Positions 44,308-54,192 of a DNA stretch of 64,000 nucleotides are shown here, piece after piece. The translations under genes were made by a program, and so were the position numbers. Location of the stretch: contig NZ_CP062260.1 of NCBI RefSeq assembly GCF_014863545.1, positions 1,984,001 to 2,048,000 on the forward strand. The letters run 5' to 3'. The stretch comes from Paenibacillus sp. JNUCC32 (GTDB taxonomy: Bacteria > Bacillota > Bacilli > Paenibacillales > Paenibacillaceae). The number at the start of each line of letters is the position of its first letter. The stretch's first letter is position 1. The notes below the pieces were generated by a model, which saw only the letters and a program-made list of their open reading frames with translations, was not told where the DNA came from and ran no database searches.

Positions 44308-45990
44308 ATGTACAGGCTTTTAATCGTGGATGATTTGCCGATTATTGTAGATGGTCTTCTGGAGTTGTTCGAGAAGACGGAGCATTTGGAGCTTGAAGTC
44401 ATGAAGGCCTATTCCGGCGAAGAAGCGCTTGAGGTGCTGTCCCATCACCGGATGGATATTGTGATTTCGGACATTAAGATGTCCGGCATAGAGGGCATTG
44501 AGCTGCTTCAGGAAATCAAATCGCAGTGGCCGGCGTGCAAAGTTATTTTATTGACAGGGTTCAATGATTTTCACTATGCGAAGAACGCCCTAACGTTTGG
44601 CGCCTTTGATTATTTGCTGAAAGTGGAAAGCGACGAGAAGATCATTCATACCGTTGAACGGGCGATAGAGGAAATCGAAGAGGAACAGGGTCAGGCTCAA
44701 ATGATCTTGCGGGCCCAGTCCAAAATGAGAATAGCGATGCCTTCCCTGCAGAAGGAATATATCTGGGGTCTATTACAAGGTAAGACGATGACGGGTCAGC
44801 AGCTTCGGGACGCTTTTGCGGAAATGGACATTCCGCTCGACGCATCGCTCCCTGTCTATTTACTGATTGGCAGGATCGATGCCTGGAAGGAAATGTTCAC
44901 GGCACCGGACAAGGCTTTGCTCGCTTACGCACTTCAAAATATCGGCGATGAGTATTTATCCGCCCATGTGCGCTGCTTCTCCGTCGTATTTGATATGAAC
45001 AAAATGGTATGGATCTTTCAGCCTAAAGCCGGTCCGGAGATAACGGCGGATACCGGTACGATGGAATGGACCCGGGCATACCGCTATGTGAGCGGCAATT
45101 TGGAGACGATCCAGGCGACCAGCAAAAAGCTGCTGAGCCTCTCCGTATCTTTTCTTATTGGCAGCGAGGCTGTCTCATGGAATCGGCTGTCGGATCGTTT
45201 TCATGCGATGAAATACGGGCTTATGCAAGGCCATGGCTTGTTCCATGAGGTCATCATGACCGATCAAGATCTTCAGAAGTCCGAAGAAAAAGAGAAGGCG
45301 AAAAGCTATCATGACAGCTTTTTTCACGCTCGCGTGCAGCTGCTGATGAGCTGTCTTGAAAATAATCACCGCGAGCAGTTTAATCATCTGTTTGTCGAAT
45401 TGACAGACATCTGGAACGATCCGGATACTCCTTATGAGCGCAAGCTTGAGTTGTACCATTTCCTATCTGCGGTATTTCTGGCACATTTGCACAAAAATAA
45501 AGATATGCGAGACTATATGAACACCCAGATTAATATGGATATGCTGTTCCGCCAGGAGGAGACCGCTTCATGGACGGAGCTCATTCCATACTATTGGCAA
45601 ATTGCGGACTGCTTTTTTGAATGGAATGCGCTTCGAGGGACAGAGCTGCCGGCGGAGGTCGTCAATAAGGTGCATCGTTATATAGAGGAGCATATTGCGG
45701 ATGATATATCCCTAACCGCGATCGGGGATTATGTCAGCTTGAATCCATCCTATCTCTCAAGGCTATACAAACAGATAACGGGAATCGGTCTCTCTAAATA
45801 CGTAAATGATTACCGCAATGTCATAGCAAAAGATATGCTGCTCAATACATCCATGAAGGTCAATGAAATTGCCGCCAAACTCGGCTACAATTCCGCGCTT
45901 GCCTTTATCCGCTTTTTTAAGAAGCAAAATGATATGACGCCACAGGATTTTCGAACGGCTCGCACCGAAACCATGCACCAAGGTCAATAA
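44308..45990 (+). CDS. YesN-type response regulator with AraC DNA-binding domain
   Basis: Regulator of 560 residues. The receiver has DD at 8-9, Asp55 in IVISDIKMSGIEG, and Lys in DYLLKVES. A long helical middle region (about 130-450) precedes the AraC double helix-turn-helix (about 455-550: SLTAIGDYVSLNPSYLSRLY; VNEIAAKLGYNSALAFIRFF). GGAGG is 7 nt upstream. It is the partner of the kinase 12 nt upstream and the probable activator of the lplABC operon. Confidence 0.9.
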   Translation: MYRLLIVDDLPIIVDGLLELFEKTEHLELEVMKAYSGEEALEVLSHHRMDIVISDIKMSGIEGIELLQEIKSQWPACKVILLTGFNDFHYAKNALTFGAFDYLLKVESDEKIIHTVERAIEEIEEEQGQAQMILRAQSKMRIAMPSLQKEYIWGLLQGKTMTGQQLRDAFAEMDIPLDASLPVYLLIGRIDAWKEMFTAPDKALLAYALQNIGDEYLSAHVRCFSVVFDMNKMVWIFQPKAGPEITADTGTMEWTRAYRYVSGNLETIQATSKKLLSLSVSFLIGSEAVSWNRLSDRFHAMKYGLMQGHGLFHEVIMTDQDLQKSEEKEKAKSYHDSFFHARVQLLMSCLENNHREQFNHLFVELTDIWNDPDTPYERKLELYHFLSAVFLAHLHKNKDMRDYMNTQINMDMLFRQEETASWTELIPYYWQIADCFFEWNALRGTELPAEVVNKVHRYIEEHIADDISLTAIGDYVSLNPSYLSRLYKQITGIGLSKYVNDYRNVIAKDMLLNTSMKVNEIAAKLGYNSALAFIRFFKKQNDMTPQDFRTARTETMHQGQ

Positions 45991-46086
45991 ATGTATATGG
46001 AATGTAAGCAATGATCTATTTTGATGCGCGGAGTCACCCCTTACAATGAAATTAGGATGCAATTGTACATGCAAGGGGGACTAACA

Positions 46087-47361
46087 TTGAGAACATTAAC
46101 GGCTGTACTATTAGGCGCAGGCAGTAGAGGAAGATACATCTATGGACCATATGCGGAGAAATTTCCGAATGAGCTGAAGTTTGTTGCAGTAGCCGAGCCG
46201 GATGAGGAACGCAGACAGCGTTTTGCTGAGATTCATCAAATCGCTGAAGAGCATGTTTATCATTCTTGGGAACAAGCATTCGAGCAGGGGAAAATAGCCG
46301 ACGTGATGATCATCTGCACGCTTGATCGGATGCATTATATACCGGCAATGAAAGCGTTGGAGCTTGGCTACCATGTCATGCTGGAGAAGCCGATGTCACC
46401 GGATGTGCGGGAATGCATAGACCTGGAGCAAGCATCCCTTAAACATCAGCGTTTGCTGGTGGTCACGCATGTGCTTCGCTATTCCCCGTTCTGGTCGGGC
46501 ATCAAAAAATGCATCGAGGATGGGGAGCTGGGTGCCATCGGCACCATTCAGCTGACAGAGAACGTAGGCTATCACCATATGGTTCATAGCTACGTACGCG
46601 GCAATTGGCGCAATTCCGAGGAAACAAGTCCGATGATTCTGGCCAAATCCTGCCACGACCTGGACCTCATCTCCTGGCTGATGGATGAACCGTGCACAGC
46701 GGTCAGCTCCTTTGGCTCATTGCTTCATTTTAAAGCCGAGAACGCGCCGGAGGGTGCTACGGACCGCTGCATCGATGGTTGCGAAGCCGAGAGGGAATGT
46801 GCTTTTTCAGCGATTAAAATGTACTTGGAGCAACCTGCCGATCATTGGGCGCGCTATATGACGCACGATTTATCACAGGAAGGCATTATCCGGGCGCTCA
46901 AGGAAGGACCGTTCGGCCGCTGCGTCTATCGCTGCGATAATAATGTTGTCGACCATCAGGTCGTCAATATGGAATTTGCCAGCGGCGCTAATGCTAATTT
47001 CATTATGTCGGGATTAACCCAAAGCGGTACTCGCCGTGTGCAGATTATGGGTACGCAGGGAGAGATCATGGGCGACATGGATAAGGGTTCTTTTACGCTG
47101 TACCGTTATGCGACGGGCGAAGAGATTGAAATTAAATGCAGCGTGCAGGGCGACGGCCACGGCGGAGGCGATGAGCGCATGGTGAGCTCCTTCCTTAAAA
47201 ATGTACATAAGTTCGACCGCAACCCGTCTCAAGGCCTTACATCGGCTACCGCTTCCTTGCAAAGCCATTTGATTGCCTTCGCTTCCGAACGATCCCGTTT
47301 GCAGCAGGGCAGAAGCATCAAGCTGACCGAGATGTATCAGAAGGAAGAAGCGGGCGTTTAA
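46087..47361 (+). CDS. Gfo/Idh/MocA-family oxidoreductase
   Basis: NAD(P)-dependent sugar dehydrogenase-like protein of 424 residues. The N-terminal Rossmann fold has an altered glycine motif GAGSRGRYIYGP. HVMLEKPMS carries the family E-K-P catalytic lysine, and a later SCHDLDLISWLM helix supplies the catalytic H/D region. It has a Cys-rich insert, CIDGCEAERECAF. The TTG at 46087 was chosen because AAGGGGG is 6 nt upstream; the frame is open to 46021. It sits 96 nt after yesN and probably processes the imported sugar in the cytosol. Confidence 0.88.
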   Translation: MRTLTAVLLGAGSRGRYIYGPYAEKFPNELKFVAVAEPDEERRQRFAEIHQIAEEHVYHSWEQAFEQGKIADVMIICTLDRMHYIPAMKALELGYHVMLEKPMSPDVRECIDLEQASLKHQRLLVVTHVLRYSPFWSGIKKCIEDGELGAIGTIQLTENVGYHHMVHSYVRGNWRNSEETSPMILAKSCHDLDLISWLMDEPCTAVSSFGSLLHFKAENAPEGATDRCIDGCEAERECAFSAIKMYLEQPADHWARYMTHDLSQEGIIRALKEGPFGRCVYRCDNNVVDHQVVNMEFASGANANFIMSGLTQSGTRRVQIMGTQGEIMGDMDKGSFTLYRYATGEEIEIKCSVQGDGHGGGDERMVSSFLKNVHKFDRNPSQGLTSATASLQSHLIAFASERSRLQQGRSIKLTEMYQKEEAGV

Positions 47362-47387
47362 TTGTACACAACTGTGGAACTTGAATT

Positions 47388-47495
47388 AATTCGACCGCAA
47401 ATTCGCCGTATGAGTTGAATGAAGCCGCGAGGGTGGACGGCGCCATAGCCGCTGCAGATGATGATCTGCCGGCTAATGGTTCACCTTCGGACTGA
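47388..47495 (+). pseudogene. remnant of an ABC sugar permease (EAA loop)
   Basis: In one frame the DNA at 47403-47444 reads SPYELNEAARVDGA, the EAA loop of MalG/LplC-type permeases. The frame has no start and soon loses similarity (GDDDLPANGS..., stop about 47495). The rest of the permease is gone. A hairpin AGCCG-n2-GCAGAT / ATCTGC-CGGCT lies at 47447-47474 just after it. Confidence 0.55.
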
Positions 47496-47552
47496 TCTTC
47501 TAAGACATTTCGCGAGCAAAGAAGGGAATGAGGAATGAGAATTTTTTATTTT

Positions 47553-47566
47553 TGAAAGCGATTCCA
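47553..47566 (+). promoter_or_regulatory. cre-like site upstream of the DUF4855 gene
   Basis: TGAAAGCGATTCCA matches 13 of 14 positions of TGWAANCGNTNWCA, 113 nt before the start codon. CcpA control is inferred. Confidence 0.45.
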
Positions 47567-47678
47567 ATCAGGGCGTTTGCCGAATTTCGTGAAAGGGGGG
47601 ATCCATTTAGGTATTCATCACTAAGCGGGTAAAGAATTCAGGCATTTCTACACTTGAGATTAAAAAGGAGCTGACCTA

Positions 47679-50164
47679 ATGACGTTGAACAAGAAATGGG
47701 GATCCGTCCTGCTGACAGTAGTATTGCTGATTTCCTCGATTTCTGCGGTGCAGGCAAAATCGCCTGTTCCGGCAGTGGAGGAGACGCAATTCCGCAATCT
47801 TGCGGCCGGCCTCCCATATGAATGGTCCGAGGAGCCAGAAGCGTCGCATCCTGACAACGGTTACAAACTTACGGATGGAAAATACGGCACGTTGGATATG
47901 AATGACCCGGCATGGGTAGGGCATCTGCGTGGAAAAACGCGGGAAGTCGTCTTTGATCTCGGTGAGGAAAAGTCAATCGGAAAGATTACCGCTCACTTCT
48001 TCCAAGATTATCCTACCAACTCGATCCTCGTACCTTTGACCGTATCGATGTATGTCTCCGATGATAAAGAACATTGGGGCCTGCTGTCACATAACGCCAC
48101 TCAGCTGCTCTGGGGGGAAGGACCGCCAAGGCAGGAGAACTTTGAATGGGACGGCAGCCGGGATGGAATCAAAGGCGGGAATACGGACGGCAAGCTGGCT
48201 TATGCGCGTTATGTTAAAGTAACCTTTACGATGCATCCTTCGCAATGGGAATACATTGACGAAATCGAAATTATAGGTACGGATGGCAAGGCTCAGGGGG
48301 CGGTAAAGGTTCCTGCCGAACAGCCTCGTTTTTTGGAGCCTGGAGAAGCTACAGCCGGTATCCGGAACCTGAATCTGCTGTATAACGGACAATATGCAGA
48401 TGGGTTGGGCGATTGGAACAAGGACCGGATCATCCCGAACATCAGTTATGTAAATCATGATGGCGAGCCTGTCGACTGGCTTTTTGACGGTATATTATAT
48501 CTCGGACTGGCTTCGCCTGCCGGCCGTGACTTCGGTGTCGGACAAACGATCCTGGAGGACTGGAACTGGTATTTGGATAAAACCTTCGCACCCGCGGGGG
48601 ATATGCAGCAGTTGAATGAGGCAACAGTGGAAGTCGGAGCCAAGCTGGACCAGCCTGATCATAAAATGAAGGTTGTGCTCATGATTCCGAACCCGGGGGA
48701 ATACGTAAACGACTTTGGCGACGTTGACGGTGACGGGGTATCCGAAAGCTTTAACGACTCGTTTGTCGGCAAAGAGAAAGCGCTCGAAAACCGGATAAAA
48801 GCGATGCAGTGGTGGCTGGATCAGGTTCTGCAGAAGTGGCAGGAGGCGAACTATTCCCATCTGGAGCTTGTCGGCATGTACTGGCTGGAAGAACAAATCA
48901 GCACAAGCGATACAGGCCCCGATTTACTTAAAGCTGTAAGCGGCAAAGTTCATGACATGAACTTGAAATTTTTCTGGATTCCGCACTCTTTGGCATACAA
49001 AAGCTTTATGTGGAAAGAGGTAGGGTTTGATGCCGTGGCGCTTCAGCCTAACTATTTCTTCGGCGGAACGGATTCCGACCGTTTGGAAGATGCCTCGAAC
49101 CTGGCCAAGCAATATGGGATGTCGAATGAGCTGGAGTTCGATGATCGGATGCTGACGGACGACGTATTCCGCAACCGCTATGTCGAATACTTGAACAGCG
49201 GCGTTGAAACCGGCTTGATGCAAAATGGTTTTAGAGCTTATTACCAAGGCAATAATGCCGTTTACAACTTAGGGGTAAGCAAAGACCCAAGCTTGCGTTT
49301 GATGTATGACTGGCTGTACCAGTTCTTGAACGGAACGTACACGATTGACAGCAGCCCGACACCGGAGACAATGGAGGAGCTTGTACGCAGTTATGTCGCG
49401 TCGAACGAAATCAATTCGGCTTTTGGCAATGAGTTGTTGTATCGTTTGCAGATCATCAAGCTGCTTCTGGAGCAAAACAATCCGAAGGATGCCGTAACGT
49501 ATATGCAGGATTTCCTCGTACACATTCACGACCCGGCCGTGCAAGCACAAGGGTTGATTTCGGCACCGGCAGCAACGGTGCTTGATACCTATGCCCAAGT
49601 TCTCATGGAAACTTGGTCTGACGACTGGGGCCTCAGCAATCTGGCTCAAGGTCTAAGCTATGCCATTTCGCGACCGCCTAACAGCAACTATCCCGATTCC
49701 GGGAATGAACTGACGAACGGCCTATTCGGCGGAACGGATTTCAGCAACGAGCAGTGGCAGGGCCATGCGGGAAGCGCCTACCCTGAAGAACGAAGCCGCA
49801 CCATCACATTGGATTTGGGCCGCAACAAATCGATCGGATCAATCAGAGCCCATTTTCTTCAGGATCAAGGACCTGGCATCTATTTCCCTCAGAACGTCGC
49901 TTTTTCCGTTTCAACGACGGCCAAACCTGGAGCTCACTGGCAACCGTTTCTCCGCCATCGGCTCATGATGCTGCCTCTGCCGAATTCGTGAGATGGAGCG
50001 GCTCAGCAGACGGCGTGCCGGGGAAAGCGGGAGCCGATAAAGTGTTCGCCCGCTACGTCAAGATCGAATTCCCGGTCAACGTCTGGGTCTTCCTTGATGA
50101 AATCGAAGTTCTTGGCATGGACGGCAAGGCGAATGGTGCCGTCGTTTTGCCGCCGACGCCGTAA
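47679..50164 (+). pseudogene. secreted DUF4855 protein with discoidin-like domains, frameshifted near the end
   Basis: The intact frame runs 47679-49991 (770 codons) and then hits a stop. A signal peptide (to about VQA-KS) is followed by an F5/8 type C (discoidin-like) module (about 40-210: RTREVVFDLGEEKSIGKITA-type core, KYARYVKVTF), then a large DUF4855 domain (about 230-590), then a second discoidin-like module. At about 49912 one base is missing: shifting frame there gives NDGQTWSSLATV... and DKVFARYVKIEFPVNVWVFL, continuing to a stop at 50164. This restores the module and about 828 residues. DUF4855 is found in secreted glycan-acting proteins. The lesion is natural or a sequence error in an A run. 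Confidence 0.8.
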
Positions 50165-50246
50165 ATACCGGGCATCCGGTAACGGCAGTGAATTCCATGA
50201 CATATTCTGTCGCGCCATGATGAACGGTATCTTATGATTCCTAATA

Positions 50247-50295
50247 AAAAGCCATGAGCGCAGCATTATTTTTCACGCTGTGACCCATGGCTTTT
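50247..50295 (+). terminator. terminator after the DUF4855 gene
   Basis: AAAAGCCATG (50247-50256) / CATGGCTTTT (50286-50295) with an inner GCGCAGC / GCTGTG-like pairing. Confidence 0.7.
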
Positions 50296-50321
50296 GCTAT
50301 TGAATCGGTCCTGGCGCCCCC

Positions 50322-50405
50322 ATGGGAAGTGAAGGACTCGAGGAAGCCGAGTTGGACGAGATGTTCGACTACCATGAGAAATATGCTCGAGCGTATGAGC
50401 ACTAA
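50322..50405 (+). pseudogene. 27-codon coding-like fragment
   Basis: ATG at 50322 to TAA at 50405, rich in Glu (GLEEAELDEMFDYHEKYARA). It has no ribosome binding site and no start context. It looks like the C-terminal remnant of a lost gene. Confidence 0.25.
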
Positions 50406-50439
50406 GTAAAGTATCGTGTAAGGCTGGAGGATTTATGGA

Positions 50440-50474
50440 AAGGTTAGCCAGAGTCTACTGGTTGGCCTTTTTTT
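50440..50474 (+). terminator. Rho-independent terminator
   Basis: AAGGTTAGCCAG (50440-50451) / CTGGTTGGCCTT (50458-50469), with G-U pairs, then TTTTT. Confidence 0.65.
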
Positions 50475-50576
50475 GTACTCGTCTTGATGGCACAATGGAA
50501 AAAAATGTACTGCAACTTTTATCGGTTATAAGCGTCATTACCATAAGACACCAGTAGAAGAGGGGATAGAAAGGAA

Positions 50577-51995
50577 ATGAATAAGGTTTTATCAGGGCTC
50601 GTATTCGTTTTGGTAATGATGAACAGCTTACCGGGCGTGGCATCTATGGAACAGGCTTCCCTGGAAGTAAGTTTTCAGGACGAGCAGTTGGAGCAAGCAA
50701 TAAAGCAGATTTTAAAAAAGGATGAAAATGCGGCTGTTACACAGAAAGATATGGAATCATTAACATTACTTGATCTTTCAAGACGAGGAATTAAAAGCAT
50801 TCAAGGCTTGCAATATGCTTCCAATGTGAAATATCTTGACTTGTCCAATAATGAAATTGACGATATTACGCCTCTCAAGCCATTGATTAAGATTCGCGAA
50901 CTTGATATTGCGGACAATCAGATCGCTTCAATTCAGGATTTGTCCGCCATGACGGATTTGGAAATGTTGATCGTAAACCGGAACCAAATTTCGTCGATTG
51001 ATGTGATCAAGCAGCTTGGGCGTCTGCATACATTCGAAGCGAACGATAATCAAATCTCGAATATAACGGCATTATCGTCGGCCACAGAATTAACATGGTT
51101 ACAACTGAACGGGAACCAGATCGCGAATATTCAGCCCTTGAGCAGATTAACCAAGCTAAAGAATTTGGAAATAGCGAGCAATCGATTCTCGGACCTGAGT
51201 CCACTTAAGCCTCTATCCAAAAGTTTAATGAGCCTAAACATCGGAAGCAATCGAATTTCGGATCTCCGTGCGCTTGAAGGGATGACGCTAATGAGGGCTC
51301 TTTCCGCGGAAAACAATCAGATCAAGAAACTAGATCCACTGAAAAAAATGTCTAACCTGTCTTCCTTGAATCTAAACTCTAATTTGGTTTACAATCTTGG
51401 GCCTTTGAAATCCTTAAGCGAACTTCATTATTTACATCTAGCGGATAACCGTGTGTGGAATTTGGATCCCATTCGAAATCATACGTTCGATCCTCCTCAT
51501 TTTGACACGGGAGCAATTAGATACGCGTTGGATTTAAGCGGTAACTATTTGGATTTAAGAAGTACGACCAAAACGTATCAACTACTCAATAAGCTCGGTG
51601 GGGATGGATCCCGCCAACTGAAAGCCCAGCGATTAGTGATCGGGAGCAGAACTGCTTACATAGGAGAGAGTTCCTTTAAGTTAAGCGAAGCCTCGTTTAT
51701 TGCATCGAGCCGCACTTATGTCCCGATTCGATTTGTATCCGAGCGATTGGGTTCGAAGGTAGGGTGGAACCAAAGCAAACAAGAGGTAACGATCAGCAAA
51801 GACAACACGACGATCCGTTGGAAAGTGAATGAAAAGAAAGCAAACGTGAATGGAAAAACCGTTTCATTTGATGCGCCGTTACTGTTGAAGAAGAATAGTT
51901 CGTTTATCCCCGTACGCTTCGTGTCCGAGCTGTTAGGCTCTCCCGTTGAATACGTGGCGAATCCCAAAACGGTAATCATATTTGAGCAAAAATAG
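50577..51995 (+). CDS. secreted leucine-rich-repeat protein with copper-amine-oxidase-N stalk domain
   Basis: Exported protein of 472 residues. The signal peptide ends near GVASM. After a short N-terminal helical cap come about ten to eleven 22-residue internalin-type repeats (about 60-300; pattern L-x-x-L-x-L-x-x-N-x-I-x-D-I-x-P-L). The C-terminal Cu_amine_oxidN1 'stalk' domain (about 355-472) carries RTYVPIRFVSERLGSKVGWN and SFIPVRFVSELLGSPVEYV. AAAGGA precedes the ATG. It is probably surface-bound and protein- or glycan-binding; no enzyme motif is seen. Confidence 0.85.
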   Translation: MNKVLSGLVFVLVMMNSLPGVASMEQASLEVSFQDEQLEQAIKQILKKDENAAVTQKDMESLTLLDLSRRGIKSIQGLQYASNVKYLDLSNNEIDDITPLKPLIKIRELDIADNQIASIQDLSAMTDLEMLIVNRNQISSIDVIKQLGRLHTFEANDNQISNITALSSATELTWLQLNGNQIANIQPLSRLTKLKNLEIASNRFSDLSPLKPLSKSLMSLNIGSNRISDLRALEGMTLMRALSAENNQIKKLDPLKKMSNLSSLNLNSNLVYNLGPLKSLSELHYLHLADNRVWNLDPIRNHTFDPPHFDTGAIRYALDLSGNYLDLRSTTKTYQLLNKLGGDGSRQLKAQRLVIGSRTAYIGESSFKLSEASFIASSRTYVPIRFVSERLGSKVGWNQSKQEVTISKDNTTIRWKVNEKKANVNGKTVSFDAPLLLKKNSSFIPVRFVSELLGSPVEYVANPKTVIIFEQK

Positions 51996-52015
51996 CTTCA
52001 TTACGTACTGCCTGA

Positions 52016-52050
52016 GCCCTCCGGCGTAAATTGCTGGAGGGGTTTGTTTT
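52016..52050 (+). terminator. Rho-independent terminator
   Basis: CCCTCC-GGC / GCTGGAGGG (52017-52041) followed by GTTTGTTTT. Confidence 0.7.
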
Positions 52051-52109
52051 AAAATAACAAGGATTGAGTTAAGGTCAAGGATATAATCGAACCGTGGGAG
52101 GAGTCATCC

Positions 52110-52895
52110 ATGAAAAAAACAATACTCGCACTAACATTTTCTTTAGTGTGTACCTTACTAATCGGTAATCCTGCGATAAGCTTCGCCGATAATTTATCGA
52201 ACACGGTTGACAATGGAATAATCGAAAATGGACGAATGCTGATTCCATTACGCGCTGTTTCAGAGAAATTCAATTCAGAAGTAACTTGGAACCAGGCCAA
52301 AAAAAGCATTACGATTATTCGCGGCAAACGAGAGCTATTGCTGCGCGTGAACTCTCGCACAGCTTTATTAAATAACGCTGCTTTCAGCCTTGATGTGCCA
52401 GCAAAAATCGATCATGGAACGACTTATGTGCCCGCACGTGTTTTTGCTGAAGCTTTTGGCGGAACGGCGCTGTGGTCCAAACAAGAGCGAAAAACAACCA
52501 TTACGATCGGTCTGCAACAGGTCTTTATCCATACAGAGCCGCAGAAGCCTTGGAGAATGAGTCAAGAAAGAATAAACGTACTGAATGAAAAGATAAATGA
52601 AGCCACCGATCTCTCAAGCTATTCCCAAATCCGAACACATTTCAGACCTTATTTCACGGACTCATTTATAAACAAGATTATTCACAGTAATGGCATTAAA
52701 AATAACGCTATACTAACAAAAAAGGCCGATATTACTTACAGTAGTACCACAGCGGCGAGAATGCACCAATCGGCTTATTTTGAAAGCGGACCTATCAATC
52801 TTGAGCTTGTTGATCGTTTTGTATTCTATAAATTGGTTGATAACCAATGGAAGGTAGATGATGTGAACGTGGGTAGACAAATTATTGCGCCATAA
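52110..52895 (+). CDS. secreted copper-amine-oxidase-N stalk-domain protein
   Basis: Exported protein of 261 residues. The signal peptide ends near SFA-DN. The stalk domain (about 30-145) has RMLIPLRAVSEKFNSEVTWN and TTYVPARVFAEAFGGTALWS. The C-terminal about 105 residues form an NTF2/SnoaL-like alpha+beta region I cannot name. GGAGG is 12 nt upstream. It follows the LRR protein, which carries the same stalk domain, but a terminator separates them. Confidence 0.82.
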   Translation: MKKTILALTFSLVCTLLIGNPAISFADNLSNTVDNGIIENGRMLIPLRAVSEKFNSEVTWNQAKKSITIIRGKRELLLRVNSRTALLNNAAFSLDVPAKIDHGTTYVPARVFAEAFGGTALWSKQERKTTITIGLQQVFIHTEPQKPWRMSQERINVLNEKINEATDLSSYSQIRTHFRPYFTDSFINKIIHSNGIKNNAILTKKADITYSSTTAARMHQSAYFESGPINLELVDRFVFYKLVDNQWKVDDVNVGRQIIAP

Positions 52896-52967
52896 TACGG
52901 TCGAGAGCAGGATAAGCGCCAGAAGAATTATGATGTCGCTGCATGATATTTTTAAAGAAGGGTTTAA

Positions 52968-52997
52968 AAACAGCCGATCCACGTGGATCGGCTGTTT
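52968..52997. terminator. hairpin terminator
   Basis: AAACAGCCGATCC (52968-52980) / GGATCGGCTGTTT (52985-52997), 13-bp perfect stem, with a short T-rich tail. Similar core at 59116. Confidence 0.7.
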
Positions 52998-53127
52998 GTG
53001 TTTAAGCTAATGAGCAGCTTAATAATGTTATACCTCATGCAATCGTAAGGGATGCAATGTATCCTATTCCATATGGAGGATGCTGGCTAGTTACATTCTA
53101 CCGATGTACTAATACTGCATACACTGA

Positions 53128-54039
53128 TCAATGCGAAAGATTTTTGTGAGCTGAATATCTTAAGGTTTGCAGCCAAAAATATGTCAGCATGCCCAGCAGC
53201 GTAATCATTCCACCTACAAATTGAAATGCGGAGATCGTTTCTCCCAACAACAGATAAGCCAGCATAATGGCCAAAACGGGTTCGCCGATAATGCCTACGG
53301 AAACCGTTGTTGCACCAATGGACTTGAGCAGCACGTTGAAAACATATTGGCCAAAGATCGTGGGAATGATCGCAAGCAGAAGGAAGTATGTCCAATCCGA
53401 AGCGTTGTAATGGGTCAAAGAATGGTGATTCCACAAACTGTAGACGAGCAGGACACTCCCCCCAATAAAGAAGACGACAACAGTATATAGATTCGCATTG
53501 ATTTTGTGGCTCACTTTCTGTCCGACCAGCATATAAGCCGACACCAGTATGGTTCCTATCAGTGACAAACCGTCCCCGATCAATGCCTCTCTTGAAACTC
53601 CAATATCTCCCCAAGCGATAATAAGCGAGCCAAACAAGGCGGCAACCAAGCAGAGAACGGTCAACACACTCGCTCGTTCCCTAAACATATAGTACGAACC
53701 GATCATCACAAACAAGGGCTGTAGCGCCAGGATAACCATGGAACTCGCCACGGAGGTATATACCAACGACTCCATCCAAAACAGGAAATGCAATCCCAGA
53801 AGCAGGCCGGCCAAAAAAACGGTTCTCCAATCCTTCGAGTCCAGTTTCGAGGAGCGGAGCGTTTTCCAGGGGACAAACGGAAGTATGATGAGTGCCGATA
53901 GATAAAGTCTGTACATACCGGCTACAGCGGTTGGCGTGTCCGATGATTTGATCATGATCGAAGATACGGATACCGACAGAATGGCGATAAAAAGCAGGAT
54001 ATACGGTTGAAGCTGTAACGTTAATTTATATCTTTTCAA
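53128..54039 (-). CDS. EamA/DMT-family transporter
   Basis: Membrane protein of 303 residues with ten transmembrane helices in two EamA halves (about 12-150 and 160-295). The family motifs include LHFLFWMESLVYTSVASSMV and GEPVLAIMLAYLLLGE. TTG start at 54039 with GGAGGG 6 nt upstream. It is divergent from an AraC regulator that probably controls it. It exports a small metabolite, not identified. Confidence 0.88.
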   Translation of the reverse strand: MKRYKLTLQLQPYILLFIAILSVSVSSIMIKSSDTPTAVAGMYRLYLSALIILPFVPWKTLRSSKLDSKDWRTVFLAGLLLGLHFLFWMESLVYTSVASSMVILALQPLFVMIGSYYMFRERASVLTVLCLVAALFGSLIIAWGDIGVSREALIGDGLSLIGTILVSAYMLVGQKVSHKINANLYTVVVFFIGGSVLLVYSLWNHHSLTHYNASDWTYFLLLAIIPTIFGQYVFNVLLKSIGATTVSVGIIGEPVLAIMLAYLLLGETISAFQFVGGMITLLGMLTYFWLQTLRYSAHKNLSH

Positions 54040-54101
54040 TGATTACCCTCCAAGAGGGCCTATCCGATCGTCTGTGCACAGGCTAGTGATAAGCCAAATT
54101 C

Positions 54102-54119
54102 ATGATATAATAATATCAT
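54102..54119. promoter_or_regulatory. palindrome in the EamA/AraC divergent region
   Basis: ATGATATAATAATATCAT: 7-bp perfect arms with AATA between, in a very A+T-rich promoter region. It may be an operator or just an AT-rich promoter core. Confidence 0.35.
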
Positions 54120-54192
54120 CGTATATTATTGTATTGTGTAATTATATCCTTCAATAATATAGATATATCGTCATAGAAAGGAGCTAGTTGGA

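Noticed and set aside
53087..53614. 175-codon minus-strand frame inside the EamA gene
   Set aside because: Same strand, different frame from a ten-helix transporter with family motifs; its own translation is unlike any membrane protein.
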